Shown here: positions 36,611 through 45,128 of the stretch, in pieces
How the letters are laid out: each line of letters begins with the position of its first letter
How positions within the stretch are numbered: position 1 is the stretch's first letter
Origin: Gammaproteobacteria bacterium
Lineage (GTDB): Bacteria > Pseudomonadota > Gammaproteobacteria > Burkholderiales > Thiobacillaceae
Assembly (NCBI GenBank): GCA_018820765.1
Contig: JAHJNN010000012.1
Span: 248,001-312,000, forward strand
Direction of reading: 5' to 3'
Length of the DNA: 64,000 bases
Translations under genes and position numbers: made by a program
Notes under the pieces: generated by a model
Told to the model about the DNA's origin: nothing
Database searches by the model: none
The model's input: only the letters and a program-made list of their open reading frames with translations

Positions 36611-37813
36611 TCAGTGTTCCAGCTTGGCGACGGTGGCGTCGTCCAGGCTGGCCGGCAGCAGACGCAGCACCTTGATCGCAAACACGGTCACGAGCAGCGC
36701 AATGGCGACGCCGCCGAGGCCGAGGAAGAGCTCGGGCAGGCTGGGCGTATAGCTGTGCACTTCGCCGTCGAAGAAGCTGCTCTTCTCGATGAGGCCGGGG
36801 AACATGTCCAACGGATAGGCCTGCGCACCGATGATGGTGACGTACATCTGCACGATGCCGCCGAGGATGATAAGCGCGCACGCAATCATGATCCAGGTGC
36901 GCTGCTTGCCGAGGCTGCTCAGCAGGATCACCAGCGGCACCACGCAGCCGATGACGATCTGACCCACCCAGAACAGCGTGGTGAAGATGCCGCCATCGCG
37001 CAGGATGAAGGCTTCCACCGCGTGAAACTTGGTGAAGTAGAGGCTGGTCATGTGCTGGACGACGACGAAATACAGCACCGCCGCGACGAACACCGCGAGC
37101 AGGCTTTTAAGGCGCATCATCACCGCATCGCCCAGGGGACGGCCGGTCCACGCGTAGGCCGCGGCCAGCACCATCAGGTAGATGGCCAGGCCGTAGGCAA
37201 ACGACATGATGATGAACATCGGCGCCAGCATGGCGGTGCCGTACAGTTCACGCGCAACCAGAAAGCCGAACAGGGAACCGGTACCGGTCGTCAGAACCAG
37301 GCGCCAGATGAAGGCCGCGGTGCCCGCCGCCTTCGAATAGGTCTTGACGCTGCGGTCCAGCATGGTCCACAGGTAGACGCCCACCAGGCCGAAGAAGCCG
37401 GAATAGAGGAACACGTTCCAGGTGAACATGGACTTGAAGTTGAAGTGCGTCATGGCCACGATCAGGCGGTCGGAACGGCCCAGGTCGAGCACCAGCACCA
37501 GCAGACCGCCCAGCATCAGGGCCAGTGCGAGGATTGCCGACAGCGGCGCGAGCGGCTTGTACATCGGCTTGTTGAACACCGAGGCGATGGAGGCGACGTT
37601 CAGCGCGCCCGAGGCAGCCACGATCAGGAACACCGCGAACACGTGCGGCAGGCCCCAGACGATCTGGTTGTCCATGCCGGTGATGACGTGGCCGTGGTGG
37701 TGCATGGTGTTCCATGCCAGCGCGCCGAACAGCACGAACAGGCCGAGGAACCCGAACAGCAGCCAGTACTTGAGGCTGCTGCCCTCTACTTCGCGGAAGG
37801 TAATGCTTGCCAT
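36611..37813 (-). CDS. dsrP: DsrP, NrfD-like membrane subunit of DsrMKJOP
   Basis: 400 residues with about ten membrane segments (LKYWLLFGFLGLFVLFGAL, HVFAVFLIVAASGALNVASI and others) and the NrfD/PsrC family pattern. It forms the second quinone-interacting membrane module, with DsrO and DsrJ on the periplasmic side. No cofactor motif is expected in this subunit. It follows dsrO by 6 nt. Confidence 0.95.
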   Translation of the reverse strand: MASITFREVEGSSLKYWLLFGFLGLFVLFGALAWNTMHHHGHVITGMDNQIVWGLPHVFAVFLIVAASGALNVASIASVFNKPMYKPLAPLSAILALALMLGGLLVLVLDLGRSDRLIVAMTHFNFKSMFTWNVFLYSGFFGLVGVYLWTMLDRSVKTYSKAAGTAAFIWRLVLTTGTGSLFGFLVARELYGTAMLAPMFIIMSFAYGLAIYLMVLAAAYAWTGRPLGDAVMMRLKSLLAVFVAAVLYFVVVQHMTSLYFTKFHAVEAFILRDGGIFTTLFWVGQIVIGCVVPLVILLSSLGKQRTWIMIACALIILGGIVQMYVTIIGAQAYPLDMFPGLIEKSSFFDGEVHSYTPSLPELFLGLGGVAIALLVTVFAIKVLRLLPASLDDATVAKLEH

Positions 37814-37819
37814 GTTGTT

Positions 37820-38596
37820 TTAGATTCCGTGATAGCGAACGCCAAGATTGAGATTCAGATCGGCACGCACCTGCTTGGTCGGCAGTTCGCGCAGACGCTT
37901 GGAAATCTCGCTTTCGGGGTCGTTCATGTCGCCGAACAGCAGGGCGTTGTGGCCCGCGGCGGTACACGCTTCGGCACACGCGGTGTTGCCGTCGCCCCGA
38001 TCGACCTTCTGCACGCACAGGGTGCACGACTCGACGCAGCCGATGCCGCGCGGCACATCCGGCTTCTGCGTGTCGTTCAGCGGCTCATGCACCAGCGAAC
38101 GCGCCTTGTACGGGCAGGCCATCATGCAGTAGCGGCAGCCGATGCAGGTGTGGCGGTTGACCAGCACGATACCGTCGGCGCGCTTGAACGAGGCGCCGGT
38201 CGGGCAGACGTCCACGCAAGGCGGCTCGGCGCAGTGCTGGCACATCATCGGCAGGTTGGTTTCCATCTGCGTCAGCGGGTCCTGCAGTTCCAGCTTGCGG
38301 ATCCACTGCGGCGCCTGCCTGGCATGCGCGCTTTCCGCCACCGGCGTCCAGCCGTTTTCGGTGCTGCACGCGGTCACGCAATCATTGCAGCCGGTGGCGC
38401 ACTTGGTGGCGTCAACCAACAGGCCCCAGCGCACGGCATTGCTGGCCGCCTGGTCTTCGGGCCGGCCATGCGCCACTTCGATCAGCAGCACGCCGGGCGC
38501 AATCGCCAGGCCCGCTGCCGCGGTGGCGGCGCCGACAAAGCGGCGGCGCTCGGGCGATGCGGGCGCCGGGTTGGACATTGGTTTCAGTTCGCTCAT
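37820..38596 (-). CDS. dsrO: DsrO, Tat-exported ferredoxin-like subunit
   Basis: 258 residues. The N-terminus carries a twin-arginine signal (PERRRFVGAATAAAGLAIAP). Multiple [4Fe-4S] motifs follow: CATGCNDCVTAC, CQHCAEPPCVDVCPTGA, CIGCRYCMMACPYKAR, and CVESCTLCVQKVDRG with CAEAC. It is the periplasmic electron-transfer subunit between DsrJ and DsrP. The ATGA overlap with dsrJ (38593-38596) indicates coupling. Confidence 0.96.
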   Translation of the reverse strand: MSELKPMSNPAPASPERRRFVGAATAAAGLAIAPGVLLIEVAHGRPEDQAASNAVRWGLLVDATKCATGCNDCVTACSTENGWTPVAESAHARQAPQWIRKLELQDPLTQMETNLPMMCQHCAEPPCVDVCPTGASFKRADGIVLVNRHTCIGCRYCMMACPYKARSLVHEPLNDTQKPDVPRGIGCVESCTLCVQKVDRGDGNTACAEACTAAGHNALLFGDMNDPESEISKRLRELPTKQVRADLNLNLGVRYHGI

Positions 38597-39078
38597 TGGG
38601 CAACCCCAGCCATTTCTTCTGCGCTGACCTTGCTTGCTGCCTGGGCGGCCAGCTTGTGCTTGTAGTGCGCCGTTTCAGCGTTCAGCGGGTGCATCGCCGC
38701 CGAGCCTTGCGGCTTGGTTGAATGGCAATCGAAACAATCGATTTTCACCGCAGCATAGCTGTGGCAGCTCACGCAAAAATCATCCTTGGCGGCCGCAACG
38801 CTGCCCGTCGTTTCGCTGGCGTGGCAGTTGATGCATTCCTTGAGGCTGTACTTCTTGGTGCGGACACCTTCGATCACAGTCTCATCGCGTTGATGGCTCA
38901 GCAGCCTCATGTGGTTGCGCCGCATGAAATCGGTCGGCTCCACACACTGCTCGCCCTTGACGGCTTTGGTGATCACCGGTTTGGGCGCACCACTGGCCTT
39001 GGGCTGGGCGTCCGACCCGGCCCAGGCCAGGGCCGCCGTCGTCAGCACGACCGCGCCCACAGCAAGGAGGCGTTTCAT
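38593..39078 (-). CDS. dsrJ: DsrJ, periplasmic triheme cytochrome c
   Basis: 161 residues from the ATG at 39078, chosen because GGCAGG lies just upstream and the protein then begins with its signal sequence (MKRLLAVGAVVLTTAALAWA); GTG 39090 is possible. Three heme-binding motifs are present: CINCH, CVSCH and CFDCH. The extra Cys in KGEQCVEP is the likely distal ligand of the unusual His/Cys heme known for DsrJ. It is a component of DsrMKJOP. Confidence 0.95.
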   Translation of the reverse strand: MKRLLAVGAVVLTTAALAWAGSDAQPKASGAPKPVITKAVKGEQCVEPTDFMRRNHMRLLSHQRDETVIEGVRTKKYSLKECINCHASETTGSVAAAKDDFCVSCHSYAAVKIDCFDCHSTKPQGSAAMHPLNAETAHYKHKLAAQAASKVSAEEMAGVAQ

Positions 39079-39092
39079 TTTGCCTGCCACGC

Positions 39093-41051
39093 TTAGTCAC
39101 CCATACCCATGACGATGTAGCCGGTCGGGCAGACGTCGGCGCAAATGTGGCAGCCGATGCACTTGCCGTAGTCGGTGTCGACGTAACGGCCCAGGGTGGG
39201 GTTGTCCTTCTTCTTCACCTTGAACACGGCGGTCTGCGGGCAGTACACCACGCAGTTGTCGCATTCGAAACACTGGCCGCAGGACATGCAGCGCTTGGCT
39301 TCGTCGACGACGGCCTTGTCGGTCAGTGCGTGCAGGCGCTCTTCGAAGTTGCCCAGCGCGCCTTCCTTGTCGAGCACGGTCACGTCGCGGATGTGGCGCG
39401 ACACGTTGGGGAAGTGGCCGAGGAACAGTTCGTTGTGCGGGATGATGTGGCGCTGCGAACGGTCTTCGAAGTTGTGCAGGATGTCCTTGCGCTCCGAGGT
39501 TCCCAGAACCGCGCCATGGACTTCATTGTATTCGTGGCCGGTTTCGAGCCACTTGCGGATTTCGTCGAAGTGATGGACGTCCACTTTCGGGCGCTTGTCG
39601 AGTTCCTTGCCAGCGAGGAAGGCGTCGATGCCTTCCACGGCGATGGAGGCGTGACCGATTGCGGTGGTCAGCAGGTGCGGGCGCAGCACGTCGCCGCCGA
39701 CGAAGATGTGCTCTTTGCCAGGGAAGCGGTAGTTCTTGTCCGCTTTCATCAGGCCGTTGTTGTTGTTGAACTGCTCGATGCCGGTGAAGTCGACGCCCTG
39801 GCCGATCGCGGACACGATCAGGTCACCCGGAATGTCGCGCTCGGTGCCTTCGACAATCTTGGTTTCCTTGCCTTCCATCACGAAGTCGGCCACGCGTAGC
39901 GCGGTGGCACGGCCATTCGCATCGACCACCACGGCCACCGGGGTGACGCCGCCGACGATCTCGATACCTTCCTGCAGGGCATGCTCGACTTCGTGCTTGT
40001 TGGCAGCCATCTTGTCCATGGTGGCGCGCGACACCAGCACGACCTCGGCGCCTTCGCGGGCGGAGATCGAAGCGACATCGGAGGCCATGTGGCCGGCGAT
40101 GACGCTTTCCGGGCGCTCGTCGTGCGTGCCGGACTTGGTGACATTGCCCAGACGACGGGCAACGGTGGCCACGTCGATCGAGGTATCGCCACCGCCGATG
40201 ACCACCACGCGGTTGCCGACGTGCTGCAGGCGGCCTTCGTTGAAGGCGCGCAGGAACGCAACGGCGGTCACACAGTTGGGCGCTTCGGCGCCGGGCACCG
40301 GCAGCGGACGGCCCGCCTGTGCGCCCATGGCCATGAAGATGGCGTCGAATTCCTTCTCGATCTGCTCGAAGCTGACGTCGGAGCCGATGCGGGTCTTCAG
40401 ACGGGTTTCAACGCCGAGGTCGATGATGCGCTTGATTTCGGCGTCGAGCATTTCACGCGGGGTGCGGAAGCCGGGAATGCCGTAACGCATCATGCCGCCG
40501 AGTTCTTCGTGCTCGTCGAAAATGGTCACGCCGTGGCCGCGCAGGCGCAGCTGGTAGGCGGCGGCCAGGCCGGCAGGGCCGGCACCGATGATGGCCACTT
40601 TCTTGCCGGTTTCGGCAGCGGTGGAGGTGTAGGCCATGTTGTTTTCGATGCCCCAGTCGCCCACGAAGTGCTCGACCGAGTTGATGCCGACGTGATCTTC
40701 AACCATGTTGCGGTTGCAGCCGGATTCGCACGGTGCCGGGCAGACGCGGCCCATCACGCCCGGGAAGGGATTGGCTTCGGTGATGCGGCGGAAAGCATAT
40801 TCCTGCCAAGTCACGCCTGCGGGCGGCTTCTCGATGCCGCGCACGATGTTCAGATAACCGCGAATGTCTTCGCCGGCCGGGCACGAACCCTGGCAAGGCG
40901 GCGTGGAAAGCACGTATTCCGGGCACTTGTGCGTCCAGCTCGACTGGAAAATCCTGTCCTGGTTGGAGCGGAAGTCAGCATCTGACTCACCGTCCTTATA
41001 ACGACGCCATGTAACGCCTTCGGTTTTTGCTTTGTTCGTCGTGACAGCCAT
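39093..41051 (-). CDS. dsrL: DsrL, NAD(P)H-dependent iron-sulfur flavoprotein
   Basis: 652 residues homologous to the glutamate synthase small subunit. N-terminal cysteine cluster (STPPCQGSCPAGEDIRGYL, CPAPCESGCNRN), FAD motif (VAIIGAGPAGLAAAYQLRLRG in parts), NAD(P)-binding VVVIGGGDTSIDVATVARRLG, and a C-terminal ferredoxin domain (CMSCGQCFECDNCVVYC, CIGCHICADVCPTG). It passes electrons from rDsrAB-catalysed sulfur oxidation to NAD(P)+. It is essential for sulfur globule oxidation in Allochromatium. GGAG precedes the ATG. Confidence 0.96.
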   Translation of the reverse strand: MAVTTNKAKTEGVTWRRYKDGESDADFRSNQDRIFQSSWTHKCPEYVLSTPPCQGSCPAGEDIRGYLNIVRGIEKPPAGVTWQEYAFRRITEANPFPGVMGRVCPAPCESGCNRNMVEDHVGINSVEHFVGDWGIENNMAYTSTAAETGKKVAIIGAGPAGLAAAYQLRLRGHGVTIFDEHEELGGMMRYGIPGFRTPREMLDAEIKRIIDLGVETRLKTRIGSDVSFEQIEKEFDAIFMAMGAQAGRPLPVPGAEAPNCVTAVAFLRAFNEGRLQHVGNRVVVIGGGDTSIDVATVARRLGNVTKSGTHDERPESVIAGHMASDVASISAREGAEVVLVSRATMDKMAANKHEVEHALQEGIEIVGGVTPVAVVVDANGRATALRVADFVMEGKETKIVEGTERDIPGDLIVSAIGQGVDFTGIEQFNNNNGLMKADKNYRFPGKEHIFVGGDVLRPHLLTTAIGHASIAVEGIDAFLAGKELDKRPKVDVHHFDEIRKWLETGHEYNEVHGAVLGTSERKDILHNFEDRSQRHIIPHNELFLGHFPNVSRHIRDVTVLDKEGALGNFEERLHALTDKAVVDEAKRCMSCGQCFECDNCVVYCPQTAVFKVKKKDNPTLGRYVDTDYGKCIGCHICADVCPTGYIVMGMGD

Positions 41052-41112
41052 GTTGGTTCTCCTAACGCCTACGTAACTAAAGATAGATAAATCGCAATCT
41101 TCCGGACTGGGC

Positions 41113-42636
41113 TCAGTCCAGTTTGATCGCCTTGCTGACCAATTGATGTACCCCGCCCACCATGCTCATGTCGAAGCCATACTTGGGCAAAACCTTGGTG
41201 AACTGTGCCTTGCAGATGGCGCAGATCGTGGCCATGAAGTTGACCTGGTGTTCCTTGACCACGTTGTTCAGCGCGGTCACGCGCGGCAATGCGCCCTTGA
41301 CCCGCACTTCCATCAGGTCGTCGGTCAAGAGGCCGCCGCCGCCGCCGCAGCAGAACGTCGATTCGTAAATCGTGTCGTCCGCCATGTTGTGGAAATTGTT
41401 CACCACCGACTTGATCAGTTCGCGCGGGATGGTGAACTGGCCGCCCGGCTCGGTACCCATGCGCGACGCACGCGCCACGTTGCACGAGTCGTGATAGGTC
41501 ACCACCAGGTCGTCGTTGAGAGACGGATCGACCTTGATCTTTCCGGACTTGATCAGGTCGTTGGTCAGTTCGCAGATGTGCTGCGGCTGCGGATAGGTCG
41601 GGTCAAGCTGCTTCTGCAGTTCGATCGAGAACGGGTCGTTGCCGCCGTAGCCGATGCCGGTCAGCGTGTTCCAGAAGCTGTAGGCGACGCGCCAGGCGTG
41701 GCCGCACTCGCCGACCACGATGCGCTTGACGCCGAGTTCCAGCGCGGCGTCCCGGATGCGCATGGCAACCTTGCGCATGGTCTCGTAGTTGCCGTTGAAG
41801 AGGCCGAAGTTGCCGGCTTCCGAAGCGTGCGTGGACAGCGTCCAGCTGATGCCTGCGGCGTGGAACACCTTGGCATAACCGATCAGCGACTCGACGTGCG
41901 GCTCGGAGAAGAAGTCCGCGGACGGCGTGACCAGCAGCACTTCTGCGCCTTTCACGTCGAGCGGCATTTTCACCGCCACGCCGGTGTCGGCTTCGATGTC
42001 CTCTTCCAGGCCTTCCAGGGTGTCTTCCAGCGCGGGGCCGGGCAGACCAAGGTTGTTGCCGATCTTCTGCACCTTGCCCAGAATCTCGTTGGAATACTTT
42101 TGCCCCATGCCGACGTGGTTGAGGATCTCGCGGCCCGCCATGGTGATTTCGGCGGTGTCGATGCCGTACGGGCAGAACACCGAGCAGCGGCGGCATTCCG
42201 AGCACTGGTGGTAGTAGCTGTACCAGTCATCGAGGATGTCCTTGGTCAGGTCCTTGGCGCCCACGAGTTTGGGGAACAGCTTGCCCGCAGTGGTGAAATA
42301 ACGGCGGTAGACCTGACGCATCAGATCCTGGCGCGCCACCGGCATGTTCTTGGGATCGGAGGTGCCGAGATAATAGTGGCACTTGTCGGTGCACGCACCG
42401 CAGTGCACGCAGGCGTCGAGGAAGACCTTCAGCGAGCGGTACTTGCCCAGCAGATCGCCCATCTTGTCGATGGCGCGCTCTTTCCAGTCCTCGCCCAGTT
42501 CATGCGGGTAGCCCATGAAATCCTGAACCGGCTTGCCGGCGAGGAAGGACTTGGCATGCGCCATCGAGCCTTCCCGCAGCTTGGGGGTCTCGATCTCGTC
42601 CTTGATTTCTGGAATGTCAAATTCAGCAGCAGCCAC
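41113..42636 (-). CDS. dsrK: DsrK, HdrD-like catalytic iron-sulfur subunit
   Basis: 507 residues from GTG 42636, preceded by AGAGGA. The N-terminal ferredoxin-type clusters are CVHCGACTDKCHYY and CSECRRCSVFCPYG. The C-terminal half holds HdrD-like CCG regions (ECGHAW near the middle, TYHDSCNVARA and TFCCGGGGGLL) that bind the noncanonical [4Fe-4S] site. It interacts with DsrC trisulfide or disulfide on the cytoplasmic side and with DsrM in the membrane. Confidence 0.95.
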   Translation of the reverse strand: MAAAEFDIPEIKDEIETPKLREGSMAHAKSFLAGKPVQDFMGYPHELGEDWKERAIDKMGDLLGKYRSLKVFLDACVHCGACTDKCHYYLGTSDPKNMPVARQDLMRQVYRRYFTTAGKLFPKLVGAKDLTKDILDDWYSYYHQCSECRRCSVFCPYGIDTAEITMAGREILNHVGMGQKYSNEILGKVQKIGNNLGLPGPALEDTLEGLEEDIEADTGVAVKMPLDVKGAEVLLVTPSADFFSEPHVESLIGYAKVFHAAGISWTLSTHASEAGNFGLFNGNYETMRKVAMRIRDAALELGVKRIVVGECGHAWRVAYSFWNTLTGIGYGGNDPFSIELQKQLDPTYPQPQHICELTNDLIKSGKIKVDPSLNDDLVVTYHDSCNVARASRMGTEPGGQFTIPRELIKSVVNNFHNMADDTIYESTFCCGGGGGLLTDDLMEVRVKGALPRVTALNNVVKEHQVNFMATICAICKAQFTKVLPKYGFDMSMVGGVHQLVSKAIKLD

Positions 42637-42686
42637 TTGAGAGTCCTCTGTCCGTACTTGGGTGTTCGTTAATCGATGTCAACGAA

Positions 42687-43421
42687 TCAGTTGTTCTGAT
42701 CGAGGCGAGCCGCCCACGCCGCCACATGGCGATGCTCACGCGGGTTGTCGGCCTGGTTGCGCGTGGGGCTGAAGAACAGGCCCGGCGCGTGCAACAGCTT
42801 GCTGATCGGGAAGATCACCATCAGCAGGGCAACCAGCGCAAGGTGCACCAGCAGGATGGGGTCCATGGGAACCGGCTGCACATCCAGATACATCAAGCCC
42901 ATGAAGAAGGCCTTGAGTGCCACGATGTCGGTATGCGCGACAAAGGTCATCAGCATGCCGGACAGGCCGATCGCAAGCAGCAGCACCAGCATCAGGTAAT
43001 CGGACGGCGTCGAGATGTAGCGCACGCGATCCACCAGGAAGCGGCGCGCCAGCAGGCCCGCGAGGCCCAACACCATCATGATGCTGGCGTATTTGCCGAA
43101 CGGCTGCACGATGCCGACCCAGAACCACACCGGCTCGGTGAAGTAGCGCAGATGGCGCGCCAGCACCAGCAGCAGGCCGAAGTGGAACAGCCAGCCGAAC
43201 ACCCATATCCATTTGTTGGATTTGAACAGCGACTCGAACAGCACGACTTCCTTCGCCATCCGGTAGACGACGCCTTTCTGCGTCGTCGGCGCAGGCGTGG
43301 TCGGGATCTTCAGCGGCGCAGGCGTGCGGCTGTAATCAAAAATCTTGTAGCCCAGGCCCACCACCAGCAGCAAGGTGGCGATGTAGAACATCCCGGCATA
43401 AATCATCGTCACAGTAGACAA
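42687..43421 (-). CDS. dsrM: DsrM, NarI-like membrane cytochrome b subunit
   Basis: 244 residues with five to six membrane segments (MIYAGMFYIATLLLVVGLGY, WVFGWLFHFGLLLVLARHL, ASIMMVLGLAGLLARRF, and two more) and the conserved His residues expected for heme b. The start appears to be TTG at 43421, because AGGAG lies 7 nt upstream; GTG and ATG codons 3 and 5 codons later lie too far from it. It transfers electrons between DsrK and quinone. Confidence 0.93.
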   Translation of the reverse strand: MSTVTMIYAGMFYIATLLLVVGLGYKIFDYSRTPAPLKIPTTPAPTTQKGVVYRMAKEVVLFESLFKSNKWIWVFGWLFHFGLLLVLARHLRYFTEPVWFWVGIVQPFGKYASIMMVLGLAGLLARRFLVDRVRYISTPSDYLMLVLLLAIGLSGMLMTFVAHTDIVALKAFFMGLMYLDVQPVPMDPILLVHLALVALLMVIFPISKLLHAPGLFFSPTRNQADNPREHRHVAAWAARLDQNN

Positions 43422-43560
43422 ACCCTATCTCCTAAAGGACTTCGACCCGCGACGCGCTGAAAACGTGTGCGAATCGCCCTAACAACGTTGTGTTTACGAA
43501 TCGAACGCTCGTCCCGGCTCGCGCCGGCCGCATTCGATTGGGAAACACCTGAAAATCGAA

Positions 43561-43587
43561 GTCGCCCCGGACATTCCCCGGGGCGAC
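43561..43587. promoter_or_regulatory. Strong hairpin between dsrC and dsrM
   Basis: Perfect ten-pair arms GTCGCCCCGG (43561-43570) and CCGGGGCGAC (43578-43587) with a 7-nt loop, in the 182-bp dsrC-dsrM spacer. On the minus strand there is no long U-tract behind it, so it fits partial termination or 3'-end protection of a dsrABEFHC transcript rather than full termination. Confidence 0.75.
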
Positions 43588-43603
43588 CCGACGGGTTTAC
43601 AGC

Positions 43604-43939
43604 TTAGATACAGCCGGTCGGCTTGGGCAGGCCAGCGATCTTACAAGCCTGCTTGGCGGGGCCGTAGGGGAACAACTCGTACAGGTACTTGTTGTTGCCT
43701 TTCTCAGGGCCGAGCTTCTTGCCGATTGCCTTGGTCAGAACGCGAACAGCGGGAGCGATCTGGTATTCGGCGTAGTACTCACGCAGGAAGTTGACGACTT
43801 CCCAGTGGCTGTCGGTCAGATCGACCTTCTCTTCGACAGCCATGTACTTGGCGATGTCTTCGTTCCACTGCGACAGGTCGACCAGATAGCCTTCCTCGTC
43901 GACTTCGACTTCCTTACCGGCGATGTTCACCATGGGCAT
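43604..43939 (-). CDS. dsrC: DsrC, sulfur carrier
   Basis: 111 residues from the ATG at 43939, with AGGAG upstream. The C-terminal arm ends ACKIAGLPKPTGCI. Both redox cysteines are present, Cys99 and the penultimate Cys110, separated by ten residues as in true DsrC. It carries sulfur as persulfide or trisulfide between DsrEFH, DsrAB and DsrMKJOP. The spacer after it is the longest in the cluster and holds a strong hairpin, consistent with a need for more DsrC than membrane subunits. Confidence 0.97.
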   Translation of the reverse strand: MPMVNIAGKEVEVDEEGYLVDLSQWNEDIAKYMAVEEKVDLTDSHWEVVNFLREYYAEYQIAPAVRVLTKAIGKKLGPEKGNNKYLYELFPYGPAKQACKIAGLPKPTGCI

Positions 43940-43962
43940 AGCAATACTCCTTTGATTAAAAG

Positions 43963-44262
43963 TTACAGCCAAGACTGGCAGTTGCTGTGCTCTGCGACCA
44001 GATCCACAAAACCGCCGTAATCCACGACATTGACTCCGTCCAGCACACGCCCGGCCATGCCGCGCGCCGCCAGATCAGGACCGAGTGCGTAAATCTTGAG
44101 GTCAGCCGCTGCTGCCTGGATTTTCGCCGCTGCCGCGTTGCCGGTCGTCGCCGCGTACACCGCGTCTTCGATCAGCAATACAGCAGAACCTTTGGTGGCC
44201 ATGCGCAGGCAGCTTTCCAGCGAACTGCGCTCTGCGGCCGATTTATTCACGATATGCAGCAT
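43963..44262 (-). CDS. dsrH: DsrH, sulfurtransferase subunit
   Basis: 99 residues of the DsrH/TusB family (MLHIVNKSAAERSSLESCL, GSAVLLIEDAVYAA). Cys18 lies at the conserved family position. A GGGGATAG site precedes the ATG. It is part of the DsrE2F2H2 hexamer that receives sulfur and hands it to DsrC. Confidence 0.94.
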   Translation of the reverse strand: MLHIVNKSAAERSSLESCLRMATKGSAVLLIEDAVYAATTGNAAAAKIQAAAADLKIYALGPDLAARGMAGRVLDGVNVVDYGGFVDLVAEHSNCQSWL

Positions 44263-44272
44263 GTCTATCCCC

Positions 44273-44668
44273 TTAGAAGCTGATCACGACGTCTTGCTCG
44301 GCCATGAGATTTGCCATCTCATCGACGGAGAGTACCGCCACATCCACAATCAGGTCATCTTCGGTCAGACCGCGTGCATCCATCGACGCCTGATCGACAT
44401 ACAGCTTCTCGACGTCGTAGCCTTCCAGCGCACGGTAGGTCTTGGAGAAATCCTTGACCTCGATGCCCTTGCTGTCGATGCCCTTGATCAACTGGTAGAC
44501 ACCGTCATCGGTGAAGACCATGCTCACATCCTGATCGAAAGCAGCCGTAATCAGCACCACTTCCAGACCTTCCAGCGCGTACACGGTACCGTGCGGCGCC
44601 TTGCGGTTCAGGAACATGAATTTCTTGACGACGCCGGAGCCGTCATCCATTTCGTCCATATCGCTCAT
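44273..44668 (-). CDS. dsrF: DsrF, sulfurtransferase subunit
   Basis: 131 residues from the ATG at 44668, chosen because GAGGAA lies 9 nt upstream; an in-frame ATG at 44683 would overlap dsrE. The family pattern is VVKKFMFLNRKAPHGTVYALEGLEV (in parts), VSMVFTDDGVYQLIKG, YVDQASMDARGL and LMAEQDVVISF. No cysteine is seen in this sequence, as in other DsrF proteins that play a structural role in DsrEFH. Confidence 0.94.
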   Translation of the reverse strand: MSDMDEMDDGSGVVKKFMFLNRKAPHGTVYALEGLEVVLITAAFDQDVSMVFTDDGVYQLIKGIDSKGIEVKDFSKTYRALEGYDVEKLYVDQASMDARGLTEDDLIVDVAVLSVDEMANLMAEQDVVISF

Positions 44669-44679
44669 CTCGTTATTCC

Positions 44680-45039
44680 TCAATCACCGAACGTCACGAG
44701 ACGATCGTACTGAATACCCATTTCCACCAACTGACCCAGACCCGAGATGCGGAAGTTGTCACCCAGAACGCCGTCAGTAATACCGCGGCGCTGCGCAGCC
44801 GCCACGCACACGACCAGATCCACACCATGATCGGCCGCCAGTTTTGACCAGCGTGCACCTACGTTGCGATCATCCTGCGGCGGCGTTGCGAGACGCGAAG
44901 CGTTGTACACGCCATCGTGGTAGAAAAAAACACGCGGAACTTTGTGACCCTTCTCGATCGCCGCACGGGCGAAGAGATACGCGGTGTCACTGGCCTGATG
45001 GGTATATGGCCCTTCGTTTACAAGAATGCCGAATTGCAT
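44680..45039 (-). CDS. dsrE: DsrE, catalytic sulfurtransferase subunit
   Basis: 119 residues from the ATG at 45039. This start aligns the active cysteine (VVCVAAAQRRG) at residue 78, the position known in Allochromatium DsrE; an upstream start at 45084 would add 15 unaligned residues. Other signatures are NEGPYTHQASDTAYLFA and VFFYHDGVYNASRL. It is the persulfide-carrying subunit of DsrEFH. Confidence 0.95.
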   Translation of the reverse strand: MQFGILVNEGPYTHQASDTAYLFARAAIEKGHKVPRVFFYHDGVYNASRLATPPQDDRNVGARWSKLAADHGVDLVVCVAAAQRRGITDGVLGDNFRISGLGQLVEMGIQYDRLVTFGD

Positions 45040-45128
45040 GGCTAGTTCAAACTCCGAAAAAATCCAGTCATTGTTATCAAGCACCCGCCGCAGCCTGGCC
45101 GCGGCGGGACTGACAGCCTTCCAACCGC

